Part shown: one piece after another, positions 26,482 to 33,675 of the stretch | How the letters are laid out: each line of letters begins with the position of its first letter | Position numbering within the stretch: the stretch's first letter is position 1 | NCBI RefSeq assembly: GCF_001746415.1 | Contig: NZ_MEHJ01000002.1 | Span: 620,001 to 684,000 of the forward strand | Direction of reading: 5' to 3' | Length of the DNA stretch: 64,000 nt | DNA from: Streptomyces agglomeratus | Lineage (GTDB): Bacteria; Actinomycetota; Actinomycetes; Streptomycetales; Streptomycetaceae | Notes under the pieces: generated by a model | Told to the model about the DNA's origin: nothing | What the model saw: the letters and a program-made list of their open reading frames with translations, nothing else | Database searches by the model: none | Translations under genes and position numbers: made by a program

Positions 26482-26699
26482 TGGTGCGGGCGGGGGCTGC
26501 CCGGGGAGCCTGAGGGGAGACGGAGAAGCTGAACGGCGTGCTCGAGACGACAGTGTGCGGCCCCTCGGACGGCTCCCTCACCAGACTCCTATGCGGGCTC
26601 ACAGCCCAGACATCGATCGGCGTCGGCGGACAGCCCCCGTACCGATTTTCACGCCCGCGAGGCGTCATCCGCAGGTGAACGGCTGACTCCTATCGTCGG
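26482..26699 (-). ncRNA. possible bridge-RNA region of the first IS110 element
   Basis: 218 bases upstream of the first IS110 recombinase gene contain no reading frame with coding bias. In IS110-type elements the guide RNA is transcribed from the non-coding end upstream of the recombinase. Assignment rests on position only; no structure was computed. CTCCTAT occurs at 26586-26592 and 26687-26693. Confidence 0.25.
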
Positions 26700-27914
26700 T
26701 CAAGCAGCAGTGAGCCACTGGCGGTAGGCATCGGCGAAGGCGTCGTCGCGGCGGAGGCCGCGTTCGATGTTGGAGATGACGGCGGGCCACACGCCGAAGT
26801 GGTTGGCGGCGGCGGTGAGAGTGATGTTCTTCGTCTGCCGGGCCGGACGGAGGTCCGCGATCTCGGGGACTTGGACCTGGGTGGTCAAGAGCCGGAAAAC
26901 CTCGCGGGCTATCGCGCGTTTGAGCAGCCGGATGATCTCCTTCTTCGTGCGTCCGGCGCCGGTCTGTCGGGCGACGAACTCGCGGGTGCGCCGGCATCGG
27001 GCCATCCTCACGAGCGCGATGCGGTAGAGAGCGGCGTTGGCCGCCCGGTCGCCGCCCCGGGAGAGCCGGTGCCGGTTCGTCTTCCCGCTCGACGCGGGGA
27101 CGGGCGCCGCGCCGCACAGGGCAGCGAAGGAAGCCTCCGTGCGAAGGCGGGCCGGGTTCGCGCCAGCGGTGATCAGCAGCTGGGTGGCGGTGTCCGGGCC
27201 CACCCCGTAGGCGGCGCGCAGGCCGGGGTTGAGGATGGTGACCTGTTGGTCGAGCTCCCCGGTCAGGGTCGTGTGTTCCTCGGTCAGGTTCTGGACACGC
27301 TTGGCCAGCGTGCGCAGGGCTGTCAGGAGCGGGGCGTGCGCGGGGTCGCTGGCCGGCCGGAGCCGGGCGAGGGTGGTGACGCGCTTGTCACCGGACAGGG
27401 CGGTGTACTTGGCGCGGATAGCGTCGGGGGCGGTGATCAGGAGGTGCGTGATCTGGTTGAGCGTCGCGGTGCGAGCCTTGATCGCCGAGCGGGCGGCGGT
27501 CTGCAGGGCGCGTATCCCGACGATGGCCCCGTCCTTGGGAGCGCTGGTCGCGCGTCCGGAGACGACGGCGCGGGCCGCGGCGTAGGCGTCGATCGGGTCG
27601 GACTTGCCGATCCTGCGGCGTTCGGCCTTGTCGGGCCGGTTGACCTCGACGACGGCCAGGCCGGCCTGCCGGGCGGCGTGTGTGAAGCCGGAGCCGTAGG
27701 AGGACGTGCCCTCCACGCCGACGGCAGCGACGGTGCCGTGGGCCTGCAGGAAGGCGATCGCGGCGGCGTATCCGGCAGCATTGGTGGGGAATTGGGCGTC
27801 GGTGAGGTGCCCGCCCCGGTCGGTCACCACGGCGACGTGGATGGTGTCGGCGTGCGAGTCCACCCCGCCGACCACGACTTGGTCCCTCGTGTCCGCCGCC
27901 TCTGTGCCTGTCAT
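26700..27914 (-). CDS. IS110-family recombinase (IS116-like), second copy
   Basis: 404 residues, intact. DEDD residues lie in VVGGVDSHADTIHVAVVTDR, VGVEGTSSYGSGFTHAARQA and IGKSDPIDAYAAARAVVSG. The C-terminal domain contains LRAAYGVGPDTATQLLITAG, FAALCGAAPVPASSGKTNRH (Ser region) and GGDRAANAALYRIALVRMAR. Only distantly similar to the first copy, so this is an independent element rather than a duplication. It and the 155 bases upstream (27915-28068, non-coding, containing CTCCTAT at 27991) form one unit in which a bridge RNA could be encoded. Confidence 0.9.
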   Translation of the reverse strand: MTGTEAADTRDQVVVGGVDSHADTIHVAVVTDRGGHLTDAQFPTNAAGYAAAIAFLQAHGTVAAVGVEGTSSYGSGFTHAARQAGLAVVEVNRPDKAERRRIGKSDPIDAYAAARAVVSGRATSAPKDGAIVGIRALQTAARSAIKARTATLNQITHLLITAPDAIRAKYTALSGDKRVTTLARLRPASDPAHAPLLTALRTLAKRVQNLTEEHTTLTGELDQQVTILNPGLRAAYGVGPDTATQLLITAGANPARLRTEASFAALCGAAPVPASSGKTNRHRLSRGGDRAANAALYRIALVRMARCRRTREFVARQTGAGRTKKEIIRLLKRAIAREVFRLLTTQVQVPEIADLRPARQTKNITLTAAANHFGVWPAVISNIERGLRRDDAFADAYRQWLTAA

Positions 27915-28068
27915 GCTGGAGATGCCTTCCTTGCCGAAGGTAGCTCCGGCCGGAAAGTGCAGACAGGACAGTCAGGGGCCTCTTGCCAGGCTCCTATGAG
28001 GTCATGCTCCGCCCGGCCGGAGCCCTGGGAACCGGGCCCCGGCGGTCGGACAGATCAAAGCAAGGACA

Positions 28069-28196
28069 GCCCAGCAGGACGTCAGTCAGTGATTGGGTCA
28101 CCACCACCGGGGACCCGTGTACCACTATGACTGCCCAGCAGGACGTCAGTCAGTGATTGGGTCACCACCACCGGGGACCCGTGTACCACTATGACT
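28069..28196 (+). repeat. perfect 64-bp tandem duplication at the insertion junction
   Basis: Two identical 64-bp units, 28069-28132 and 28133-28196, each starting GCCCAGCAGGACGTCAGTCA and ending GTGTACCACTATGACT. The second ends exactly where the IS256 transposase reading frame resumes. The unit has no coding sense and is not found elsewhere in the window. Confidence 0.9.
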
Positions 28197-28715
28197 GTCG
28201 GTGATGGTGGAGATGGTCTGTTTGGACACCTCCGCTCCGTAGACCTCGGCGAGATGAGCGGAGATCTCCCCGTGAGTGAGACCCTTCGCGGACAAGGAGA
28301 GCACCATCTCGTCGACGCCGGTCAGACGCCGCTGCCGCTTCTTGACGATCCGCGGCTCGAAGCTGCCGGCGGTATCGCACGGCACCCTCACCTCCACCGG
28401 GCCGACATCGGTCAGCACGGTCTTCGCCCGGGTCCCGTTGCGGCTGTTGCCGTTGTTCTTCCCGGCCGGATCGTGCTTCTCGTAGCCGACGTGGTCAGTG
28501 ATCTCGCCCTCCAGGGCGGACTCCAGCACCCGCTTGGTCAGCTGCTGCAACAGCCCGCCCTCCCCGGTCAGTTGCAAACCCTCGTTGCGGGCACGGTCAA
28601 CCAGCATCGCAACGAGCTGCTCGTCCGACACCGCACTCGTCGGTGCCTGAACCACCTGCTCGGCCTGCTCGTTCTCCACGGCGGTCTCCGTCATCAAACG
28701 CATCTCCTTGATCAT
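28197..28715 (-). pseudogene. IS256-family transposase, 5' third
   Basis: Starts at the ATG at 28715 or 28694. Reads SDEQLVAMLVDRARNEGLQL, QQLTKRVLESALEGEITDHV and GYEKHDPAGKNNGNSRNGTR, then VDEMVLSLSAKGLTHGEISA and VSKQTISTITD, where the IS110 insertion interrupts it. The next codon of the intact gene is at 25015. Confidence 0.85.
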
Positions 28716-28730
28716 CAGATCCGCCGTTGA

Positions 28731-28988
28731 TTAGACACTCCCGAGCCTGTTGACCATGCTGTCATCGAGTGCCGGGTCGTCCTGGTCACGGATGTCGGCA
28801 GTCAGCGGCCCGAAGTGGATCGAGGCGCCGCAGTGATCGCAGTCCATAAGCGCGCCGGTCTCGTCGTTGAGCCTGAGGTAGTCAATGCCGCTCAGAGTCG
28901 AGGCTCGGCCGCAGCCGTCGCAGCGCATGCGGAAGTCGTAGCCAAAGGTGATCGGCCGCTCGATGAGCCCAGCCCCGTTGACGTCCAT
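28731..28988 (-). CDS. small zinc-ribbon-like protein with IS-derived stop
   Basis: 85 residues. Two Cys pairs (MRCDGCGRAS and MDCDHCGASIHFGP) make a likely structural zinc ribbon; the rest is acidic. The stop codon and the last two or three codons (GSV) are formed by the right end of the IS256 element, so the original C-terminus was longer or different. Function unknown. Bases 28989-29626 upstream hold no supported gene. Confidence 0.55.
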   Translation of the reverse strand: MDVNGAGLIERPITFGYDFRMRCDGCGRASTLSGIDYLRLNDETGALMDCDHCGASIHFGPLTADIRDQDDPALDDSMVNRLGSV

Positions 28989-29626
28989 GCCAGCACGTTA
29001 CGTGCCAGCGCACCTCACGACCGGACCGGCAGGGCAGCACGGCCGTCAGCGGGTCGCCGTGCCTCCGCCGCCGGGTGCACGGCGGACCATCTGCGGTAGA
29101 CGTTCGAGGCCCGCAGAGTGCCGGCTTCGTCCGTGGCCTGGAGTGTGCTGCCGGGGCCACCAATTGATGTACCTGTTGGGCCCGATTCTCTCCTCAGCCG
29201 ACACGGGCTGCGTGCCAATGGTGCTCTGTCGCCGCGCGCTGCTGAGGGCGGAGCGAAGGTCAGTGGGGTGCTGGGTGTACCAGTCGTGGTGTCGGCGCGT
29301 CGGGTGTCACGTGGCTCGGGGGCGCTCGTGTGCCGGCTTTGGAGGAGCAGCAGGATTCGTTCTGGCGGGCTGAGGTGATGCTGGCGCCGCTGCGGACGGC
29401 GTAGAGGGCGGTGACGTGGTGGTGGAGCCCGGTCTCGGCGACCTCGTCGCGATTGCATCGGGCAGAAAGGACAGCAGCTGACGGTGTCCGGGCGTCGGAG
29501 GCCCGGCGTGCGTTCCGCGAACGTGCGCCGTAGGCGCCGCTGGGCCTGGCCTCGCGCTGCTGCCCGTGTTGCGACGGGCCAACCTGGCGCCGCAGTCTTC
29601 CAGTGACCGCTGACGATGCCGCTCGT

Positions 29627-29917
29627 TTAAGAGGATGCGGCCCGCCGCGGGCCAGGAGAGCGCACCACAGGAAGGTCATCGCGGTTCTCATCCTCGGCGA
29701 GCGCATCGGTCGGCATCCGGCGATAGCGGTGCAGAAGAGAGGCCAGCACCTCAGGATTGGTCTCCGCAGCGGCCACCAGAGCCGCCAACAGCTCCGCTCG
29801 AGAAGTGCGTTCGCCCGCTGCGGCTGCGGCGCGGACGAGGATGTTCAGCCTGCGGTCGATGTCCTCGGGCCAGAGCACCGAGGTCTGATGGCGCTGCTGA
29901 TGGCACAGCAACTCCAT
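29627..29917 (-). CDS. ribbon-helix-helix-like small regulator
   Basis: 96 residues. The core LWPEDIDRRLNILVRAAAAA followed by GERTSRAELLAALVAAAE matches a short beta strand plus two helices of the CopG/Arc fold, with TSRAELLAALV as the second helix. The C-terminal 40 residues are basic and Pro-rich. It is divergent from the kinase-like gene with 48 bases between starts, a layout typical for a regulator of its neighbour. It could also be an antitoxin without its toxin. Confidence 0.6.
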   Translation of the reverse strand: MELLCHQQRHQTSVLWPEDIDRRLNILVRAAAAAGERTSRAELLAALVAAAETNPEVLASLLHRYRRMPTDALAEDENRDDLPVVRSPGPRRAASS

Positions 29918-29929
29918 TGCTCCCCCTCA

Positions 29930-29959
29930 GTGACAGCTGACATGTAACGAATATATATT
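29930..29959 (+). promoter_or_regulatory. promoter giving a probably leaderless transcript
   Basis: GTGACA and TATATT are 18 bases apart. The -10 box ends six bases before the ATG at 29966, so transcription would begin at or next to the start codon. The ATATATATT stretch is strikingly AT-rich for this DNA, and no ribosome-binding site precedes the ATG. Confidence 0.5.
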
Positions 29960-29965
29960 GCGTGC

Positions 29966-30982
29966 ATGGTGACGCTGCTGCAAGACCGTCAGGCTTCCGC
30001 GCGTGATGACGTGGCACCCAAAACGGTGCGGGTGGCCGGCCGGACGTTGCAGCCGACACCCGTGTTCGACACCTACTGGTGTTTCGCCGCGGCCCGGCAG
30101 GCGGTGTACGAGGCCCGACTGGAGGGGCGGCCCCAGCCGTGGACCGATGATCCGATCCTGGCCGGGCACCGGTTCACCAACTGCTACCGCGCTGCCGACC
30201 GGGTCAGCCAGGCAGTGATCGGCGACGTGATCTACCAAGGGCCGCAGGAGTGGGAGGACGTCTTCTTCCGCACCCTCCTGTTCAAAATCTTCAACAAGGA
30301 GTCCACCTGGCAGCGGCTGACCCGGGCGGTGGGTGAGGTGCGCTGGGACACGTACGACTACCAGGCGTACGACCGGGTGCTGTCAGCCGCGTTTGCGAAG
30401 GGGGAGCGCCTCTACTCGGCCGCCTACATCGTGCCCCCGCCGCAGCTGGGGGAGGAGCGCAAGCACCGCAACCACTTGCGGCTGCTGGAGCTGATGATGA
30501 CCACCGGCGCGCCCGAGCGGGTCATGGAAGCCGCGACGATGCGTGAGGCCTATGAGGTGCTCCTCAGCTACCCGGCGCTCGGCCCCTTCCTCGCATACCA
30601 GTTCGCCATCGACCTCAACTACGCGCCGCACCTCGGCTTTTCGGAGATGGACTTTGTCGTGCCCGGACCCGGTGCTCGCGACGGCATCCGCAAGTGTTTC
30701 GGTCCCGCGGCCGACGGGATCGAAGCCGACGTCATCCGCTACATGGCTGACTCCCAGAACGACCACTTCGCCCGCCTCCAGCTGCCCTTCGCCGGGCTGA
30801 AGGGCCGGTCATTGCAGCTGATCGACTGCCAGAACTTGTTCTGCGAGGTCGACAAGTACGCGCGGGTGGCACATCCCGAAATCGCGGGCATCAGCGGCCG
30901 CAGCCGCATCAAGCAGGCATACCGGCACGATGCGGCGCCTCTGCAGGCTTGGTTCCCGCCCAAATGGGGCCTGAACGCCTAG
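29966..30982 (+). CDS. 5-hydroxymethyl-dU DNA kinase / alpha-glutamyl-thymine pyrophosphorylase-like protein
   Basis: 338 residues. Family-typical blocks are FDTYWCFAAARQAVYEARLE, PWTDDPILAGHRFTNCYRAA with DRVSQAVIGDVIY, the motif FFRTLLFKIFNKESTWQRL, the helical part LGPFLAYQFAIDLNYAPHLG with DFVVPGPGARDGIRKCF, and LQLIDCQNLFCEVDKYARV near the end. This is the helix-hairpin-helix glycosylase-derived fold used by phage enzymes that phosphorylate 5-hydroxymethyl-uracil in DNA or replace its diphosphate. Chromosomal bacterial members have no established function. It is convergent with the thymidylate-synthase-like gene. The fold is well supported; the substrate is inferred. Confidence 0.75.
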   Translation: MVTLLQDRQASARDDVAPKTVRVAGRTLQPTPVFDTYWCFAAARQAVYEARLEGRPQPWTDDPILAGHRFTNCYRAADRVSQAVIGDVIYQGPQEWEDVFFRTLLFKIFNKESTWQRLTRAVGEVRWDTYDYQAYDRVLSAAFAKGERLYSAAYIVPPPQLGEERKHRNHLRLLELMMTTGAPERVMEAATMREAYEVLLSYPALGPFLAYQFAIDLNYAPHLGFSEMDFVVPGPGARDGIRKCFGPAADGIEADVIRYMADSQNDHFARLQLPFAGLKGRSLQLIDCQNLFCEVDKYARVAHPEIAGISGRSRIKQAYRHDAAPLQAWFPPKWGLNA

Positions 30983-31009
30983 AATCACGAGATCCGCTGC
31001 CCCCTGATG

Positions 31010-31044
31010 CCTGCGGCGGTTGCCCCGAGCGGGCGGGCCGCAGG
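31010..31044 (+). terminator. possible shared terminator between convergent genes
   Basis: CCTGCGGC and GCCGCAGG, 19 bases apart, lie in the 82-base gap between the stops at 30982 and 31065. The stem is short, so support is modest. Confidence 0.35.
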
Positions 31045-31064
31045 ATGTCGGGAACGCGCGCGGG

Positions 31065-31907
31065 TCATGCCCCCAGCCTGAACAACGGGGTGGTCAGGGC
31101 ATGCTGGAGCGTACCGAGCTCGGACTTAGTGCAGTCCAGGCGGGCGCATCCGGACATGACGGTCAGGGTGCCCGGTGTGAGGCCGGCGTGGCGGGCGACC
31201 CAGGCGCACAGGTGGCCCAAGGCCAGGTAGTTGCCGTAGGCGCGGTCGAACATGTAGTGGCTGCGGTAGTAGGCGGCCAGGTGCACGGTGTTGGTGGAGC
31301 CGTCGAGCTGGAAGGAGCAGTGGCTCAGGCAAGGGAAGTCCAGGGTCTGGGTATCCAGGGCGGCGGCCCTGATCACGGCCTCGGTCCCTGCCGCGGTTTC
31401 CTGCGGCTCCTCCTCCCATGTTTCGCTGTCGTCCGTGACATGGGCGGTGCCGGCTTCGTAGACGGCGCTCCATTTCGCAGAGGAGCGCAGCTTGTCCAGG
31501 CGGTGGATGACGCGGGCGAGCTGGTCGACCGGTTCAGGTTTCTCGGGGGTGCCTGGGTAGGCGACGAGCCGTCCGAAGTAGGTGCCATGAGCGTTGCGCC
31601 TGACCTCACGCAGACGCGGGTACAGGGTCCGGTAGCGGTCGGTGAGCTCCTCGTGGGTTGAGCAGGTGGCAGCGAGCTTGGCGGGGAACAGCGTGTTGAC
31701 CACCGTCTCGATGGGGTAGAGCGGCTCTTTGCTGCGGGCGGCGCGCAGCCGGTCGAGTTCGGCGCGCAGGTGCAGGTCTTCCTGCAGCGGACTTGCGATG
31801 CGCACCACAGTGTGGAATGCCTTCCTGCCCGGAATCTCCGAGAGGTGGGTGGCGGCCTCCAGCCAAGCGCGGGAGACGTCCGGGGCGTCGACGGTGAACG
31901 TGTGCAT
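31065..31907 (-). CDS. thymidylate-synthase-like pyrimidine hydroxymethylase candidate
   Basis: 280 residues, near the length of ThyA. YPIETVVNTLFPAKLAAT and NAHGTYFGRLVAYPG resemble the folate-side regions of this superfamily. LDFPCLSHCSFQLDG (Cys193 or Cys197) corresponds to the catalytic Cys strand. AAYYRSHYMFDRAYGNYLAL keeps the phosphate-binding Arg215-Ser216 and an Asn at +11 (Asn226). In ThyA the equivalent Asn reads the uracil ring; hydroxymethylases acting on cytosine carry Asp. The expected reaction is transfer of a one-carbon unit from methylene-tetrahydrofolate to C5 of dUMP or a related pyrimidine. Ordinary ThyA is less likely given divergence and context. Last gene of a four-gene operon. 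Confidence 0.65.
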   Translation of the reverse strand: MHTFTVDAPDVSRAWLEAATHLSEIPGRKAFHTVVRIASPLQEDLHLRAELDRLRAARSKEPLYPIETVVNTLFPAKLAATCSTHEELTDRYRTLYPRLREVRRNAHGTYFGRLVAYPGTPEKPEPVDQLARVIHRLDKLRSSAKWSAVYEAGTAHVTDDSETWEEEPQETAAGTEAVIRAAALDTQTLDFPCLSHCSFQLDGSTNTVHLAAYYRSHYMFDRAYGNYLALGHLCAWVARHAGLTPGTLTVMSGCARLDCTKSELGTLQHALTTPLFRLGA

Positions 31908-31961
31908 CGGCTCGCTCCTTGATCGGCGGATGGTGTGCGCCGTGCGGTGGTGGCGGGGACG

Positions 31962-32879
31962 TCAGGCCCAGAAGTGGTCGGATCCTTCGCGGCTGGGCGC
32001 GGGGCGCAGGGTGACGCGGAACAGCTCCGAGGTGCCGGTGTCGGCGGTCACGGTGGCGTCCGCGTCCAGTTCCTCGCCCACCCACACGGCCCGGGTGTGC
32101 TCCGCTGTGGCGGAATCGAGGAACGACATCTGGCCGGCTGTGTCCGGCGGAGTGCTGCTCACGCCTGCCGGCAGCTGGTCGTAGCGGCCCCCGGGTACCG
32201 CCAGCAGCAGGCAGTCACCGGAGGTGACGTGCAGGACGGCATCGTGGGCGGCGGGCATCAGCACGTGAACATGTGCCTGAGGTCCGAGCGGCAGACTGCC
32301 GGCCAGTTCCGTTTTGAGGCTGCCGGGGGAGTGCTTCAGCCACACCGTCTCCATCGACCGGTCGATCATCTTCAACCGCACGAGGTGTCGCACGGTGGTG
32401 GCGTACGGGGTGCCCAGCCAGCGTGCCATCCGGTAGGCGTCCAGCGGGGATCCGGGGCGCTGGAGACCGCAGCAGGCCAGGGCGGTGCGTGCGGCGGGGC
32501 GGGGTATCAGGAACCAGGAGGCGAAGGCCTCCGCCTCCCGCTCGTGCTGGGGCCACCCCTCGCCCCACCGACCGGACGACTGGTCCTGATGGTCGATGCT
32601 GGTGCCGTGGCCCATGCGGTGGTGGCCCAGCTCGTGAGCGGCAGTGTGCCGCATGCCCACTTCCTCCAGGCCGGTGTTGACCAGGCAGCCCGGCACGCCC
32701 CCCTGGCTGCTGTCCACGTACAGACCCAGCAGGCCGCCCAGCTTCTGCCCCATGACCTCCACTCCGGCGCGGTGCAGTGCACCGAACACGTCAACGTAGT
32801 CGTCGACCCCGGCGAGGAGATCCTCGTGAGCCTGCGCGGCCGCGATCATCGCGGCCCCGTGGGCACTGTTCCAACTCAC
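31962..32879 (-). CDS. ImmA/IrrE-family metallo-endopeptidase
   Basis: 305 residues. The GTG start overlaps the XRE stop by four bases (GTGA). Zinc-binding HELGHH is at RHTAAHELGHHRMGHG, with the third ligand expected in HEREAEAFASWFLIP. Residues 1-75 are the usual N-terminal helices (HRAGVEVMGQKLGGLLGLYV). The C-terminal 120 residues (LLLAVPGGRYDQL, VWVGEELDADATVTADTGTS) form an extra strand-rich domain. ImmA-type enzymes cleave XRE repressors in response to a signal, and here the XRE gene is directly upstream. The likely job is derepression of this cassette. Confidence 0.85.
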   Translation of the reverse strand: MSWNSAHGAAMIAAAQAHEDLLAGVDDYVDVFGALHRAGVEVMGQKLGGLLGLYVDSSQGGVPGCLVNTGLEEVGMRHTAAHELGHHRMGHGTSIDHQDQSSGRWGEGWPQHEREAEAFASWFLIPRPAARTALACCGLQRPGSPLDAYRMARWLGTPYATTVRHLVRLKMIDRSMETVWLKHSPGSLKTELAGSLPLGPQAHVHVLMPAAHDAVLHVTSGDCLLLAVPGGRYDQLPAGVSSTPPDTAGQMSFLDSATAEHTRAVWVGEELDADATVTADTGTSELFRVTLRPAPSREGSDHFWA

Positions 32880-33298
32880 GCACCGCCCTCCGGCCTCTGA
32901 GGCGGGCGCAGCCCACCCGCTCCCTCCTCCTCCGCCTGGCGGCGGGCGTGCAAGTACTGGATGAACTTCGCCACCTCGATGCGGTCGCCTTCACTCAACG
33001 GCCTTGCGGTACGCGGCAGTCCGGCCAGCGCGTGCTCCCCGGCGTCGGCCGCCTCCTCCTCGTCGAGAAAGTACGACGCCGGCAACCGGTACAGGCGGGC
33101 GAGCTTCTGCAGCTCCATCACCTCCACCTTGCGTACGCCGCGCTCGATGTCACTGACGGCTGACCGCACGATCCCCGTCCGTTCGGCTACCTGCTGCTGC
33201 GAGAGCCCCAGGTACTCGCGGGTGGCCTTCAGCCGCTGGCCCAGGTGGGCTCGCTGCTCGGTGTCGGTGCCGGCCTGGGGTGGCACGTTGCCGTTCAT
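32876..33298 (-). CDS. XRE-family transcriptional repressor
   Basis: 140 residues from the ATG at 33298, which overlaps the carrier-protein stop (ATGA). Residues of about 19-75 are a Cro/C1 helix-turn-helix: LGQRLKATREYLGLSQQQVA, then ERTGIVRSAVSDIERGVRKV and LARLYRLPASYFLDEEE. The tail (LSEGDRIEVAKFIQYLHARR) is helical and could be the target of the metallopeptidase encoded next. The palindrome at 33639-33655 between the operon and the MazG gene is its most likely operator. Confidence 0.85.
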   Translation of the reverse strand: MNGNVPPQAGTDTEQRAHLGQRLKATREYLGLSQQQVAERTGIVRSAVSDIERGVRKVEVMELQKLARLYRLPASYFLDEEEAADAGEHALAGLPRTARPLSEGDRIEVAKFIQYLHARRQAEEEGAGGLRPPQRPEGGA

Positions 33299-33573
33299 TG
33301 CTGTTGCTCCTTCGCCTGCAAACTGTCGTGCACGGTCTCGGCGAACGCCCACACCGAACGCAGAGAGCGTCCGGCCTCGGCGTCCGCCGGAATGCGAACC
33401 TTGAAGTACTGCTCGATGCGCGCCAGGATCTCCATGACCAGCACCGAGTCGACCGGCAAGTCCTGCCCCCGGGCAGCCAGTTCCTCGTACAGCTCCTGAC
33501 TCGGCCGGCCCTGGTGCTCGGCCAGGAAATCGATCACGATGTCCACGATCTCCTGAACGCTCTGCGACGGCAT
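33295..33573 (-). CDS. acyl-carrier-protein-like protein
   Basis: 92 residues. The four-helix carrier fold is suggested by VQEIVDIVIDFLAEHQGR, the motif LPVDSVLVMEILARIEQYF with Ser43 as phosphopantetheine site (DSV instead of the usual DSL), then VRIPADAEAGRSLRSVWAFA. No ketosynthase, adenylating enzyme or acyltransferase is in the window. In this operon it might carry a group to be attached to a modified base or to a small molecule. First gene of the minus-strand operon. Confidence 0.7.
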   Translation of the reverse strand: MPSQSVQEIVDIVIDFLAEHQGRPSQELYEELAARGQDLPVDSVLVMEILARIEQYFKVRIPADAEAGRSLRSVWAFAETVHDSLQAKEQQQ

Positions 33574-33638
33574 ACTCCGCTTCCGCCCCTTCGCTCAACT
33601 CCCGGACAGACGGCCCGGCGTGACCTACTGTAGAGCGA

Positions 33639-33655
33639 TGTCGGGAAATCCGACA
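33639..33655. promoter_or_regulatory. palindromic operator candidate
   Basis: TGTCGG-GAAAT-CCGACA is a perfect 6-5-6 inverted repeat in the 102-base divergent region between the carrier-protein and MazG-like genes. A second palindrome, CAGATCTG, abuts it (33654-33661). Position and symmetry fit a dimeric XRE repressor controlling both directions. Confidence 0.55.
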
Positions 33656-33675
33656 GATCTGTTGGAAGATCATTC

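Larger units (their letters stand above)
24182..28742 (-). mobile_element. IS256-family element split by two IS110-type elements
   Basis: Left end GGGTGTGTCAACTTAACGGC and right end (reverse strand) GGGAGTGTCTAATCAACGGC are imperfect inverted repeats. The transposase gene lies in two pieces, 28715-28197 and 25015-24221. Inserted between them is about 3.2 kb with two IS110 recombinase genes in the same orientation and a 64-bp tandem repeat. Confidence 0.8.

Noticed and set aside
26799..28130. 443-codon plus-strand frame over the second IS110 element
   Set aside because: Antisense of the recombinase gene.
28069..28196. 64-bp repeats as a CRISPR-like array
   Set aside because: The two units are directly adjacent without spacers and are not repeated further.
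29015..29458. 147-codon minus-strand frame ending NVYRRWSAVHPAAE
   Set aside because: Only the last 30 codons look protein-like; no family or start could be supported.
31065..31907. Calling this gene plain thyA
   Set aside because: Active-site surroundings and the N-terminal third differ from housekeeping ThyA, and the neighbours indicate modified-pyrimidine metabolism.
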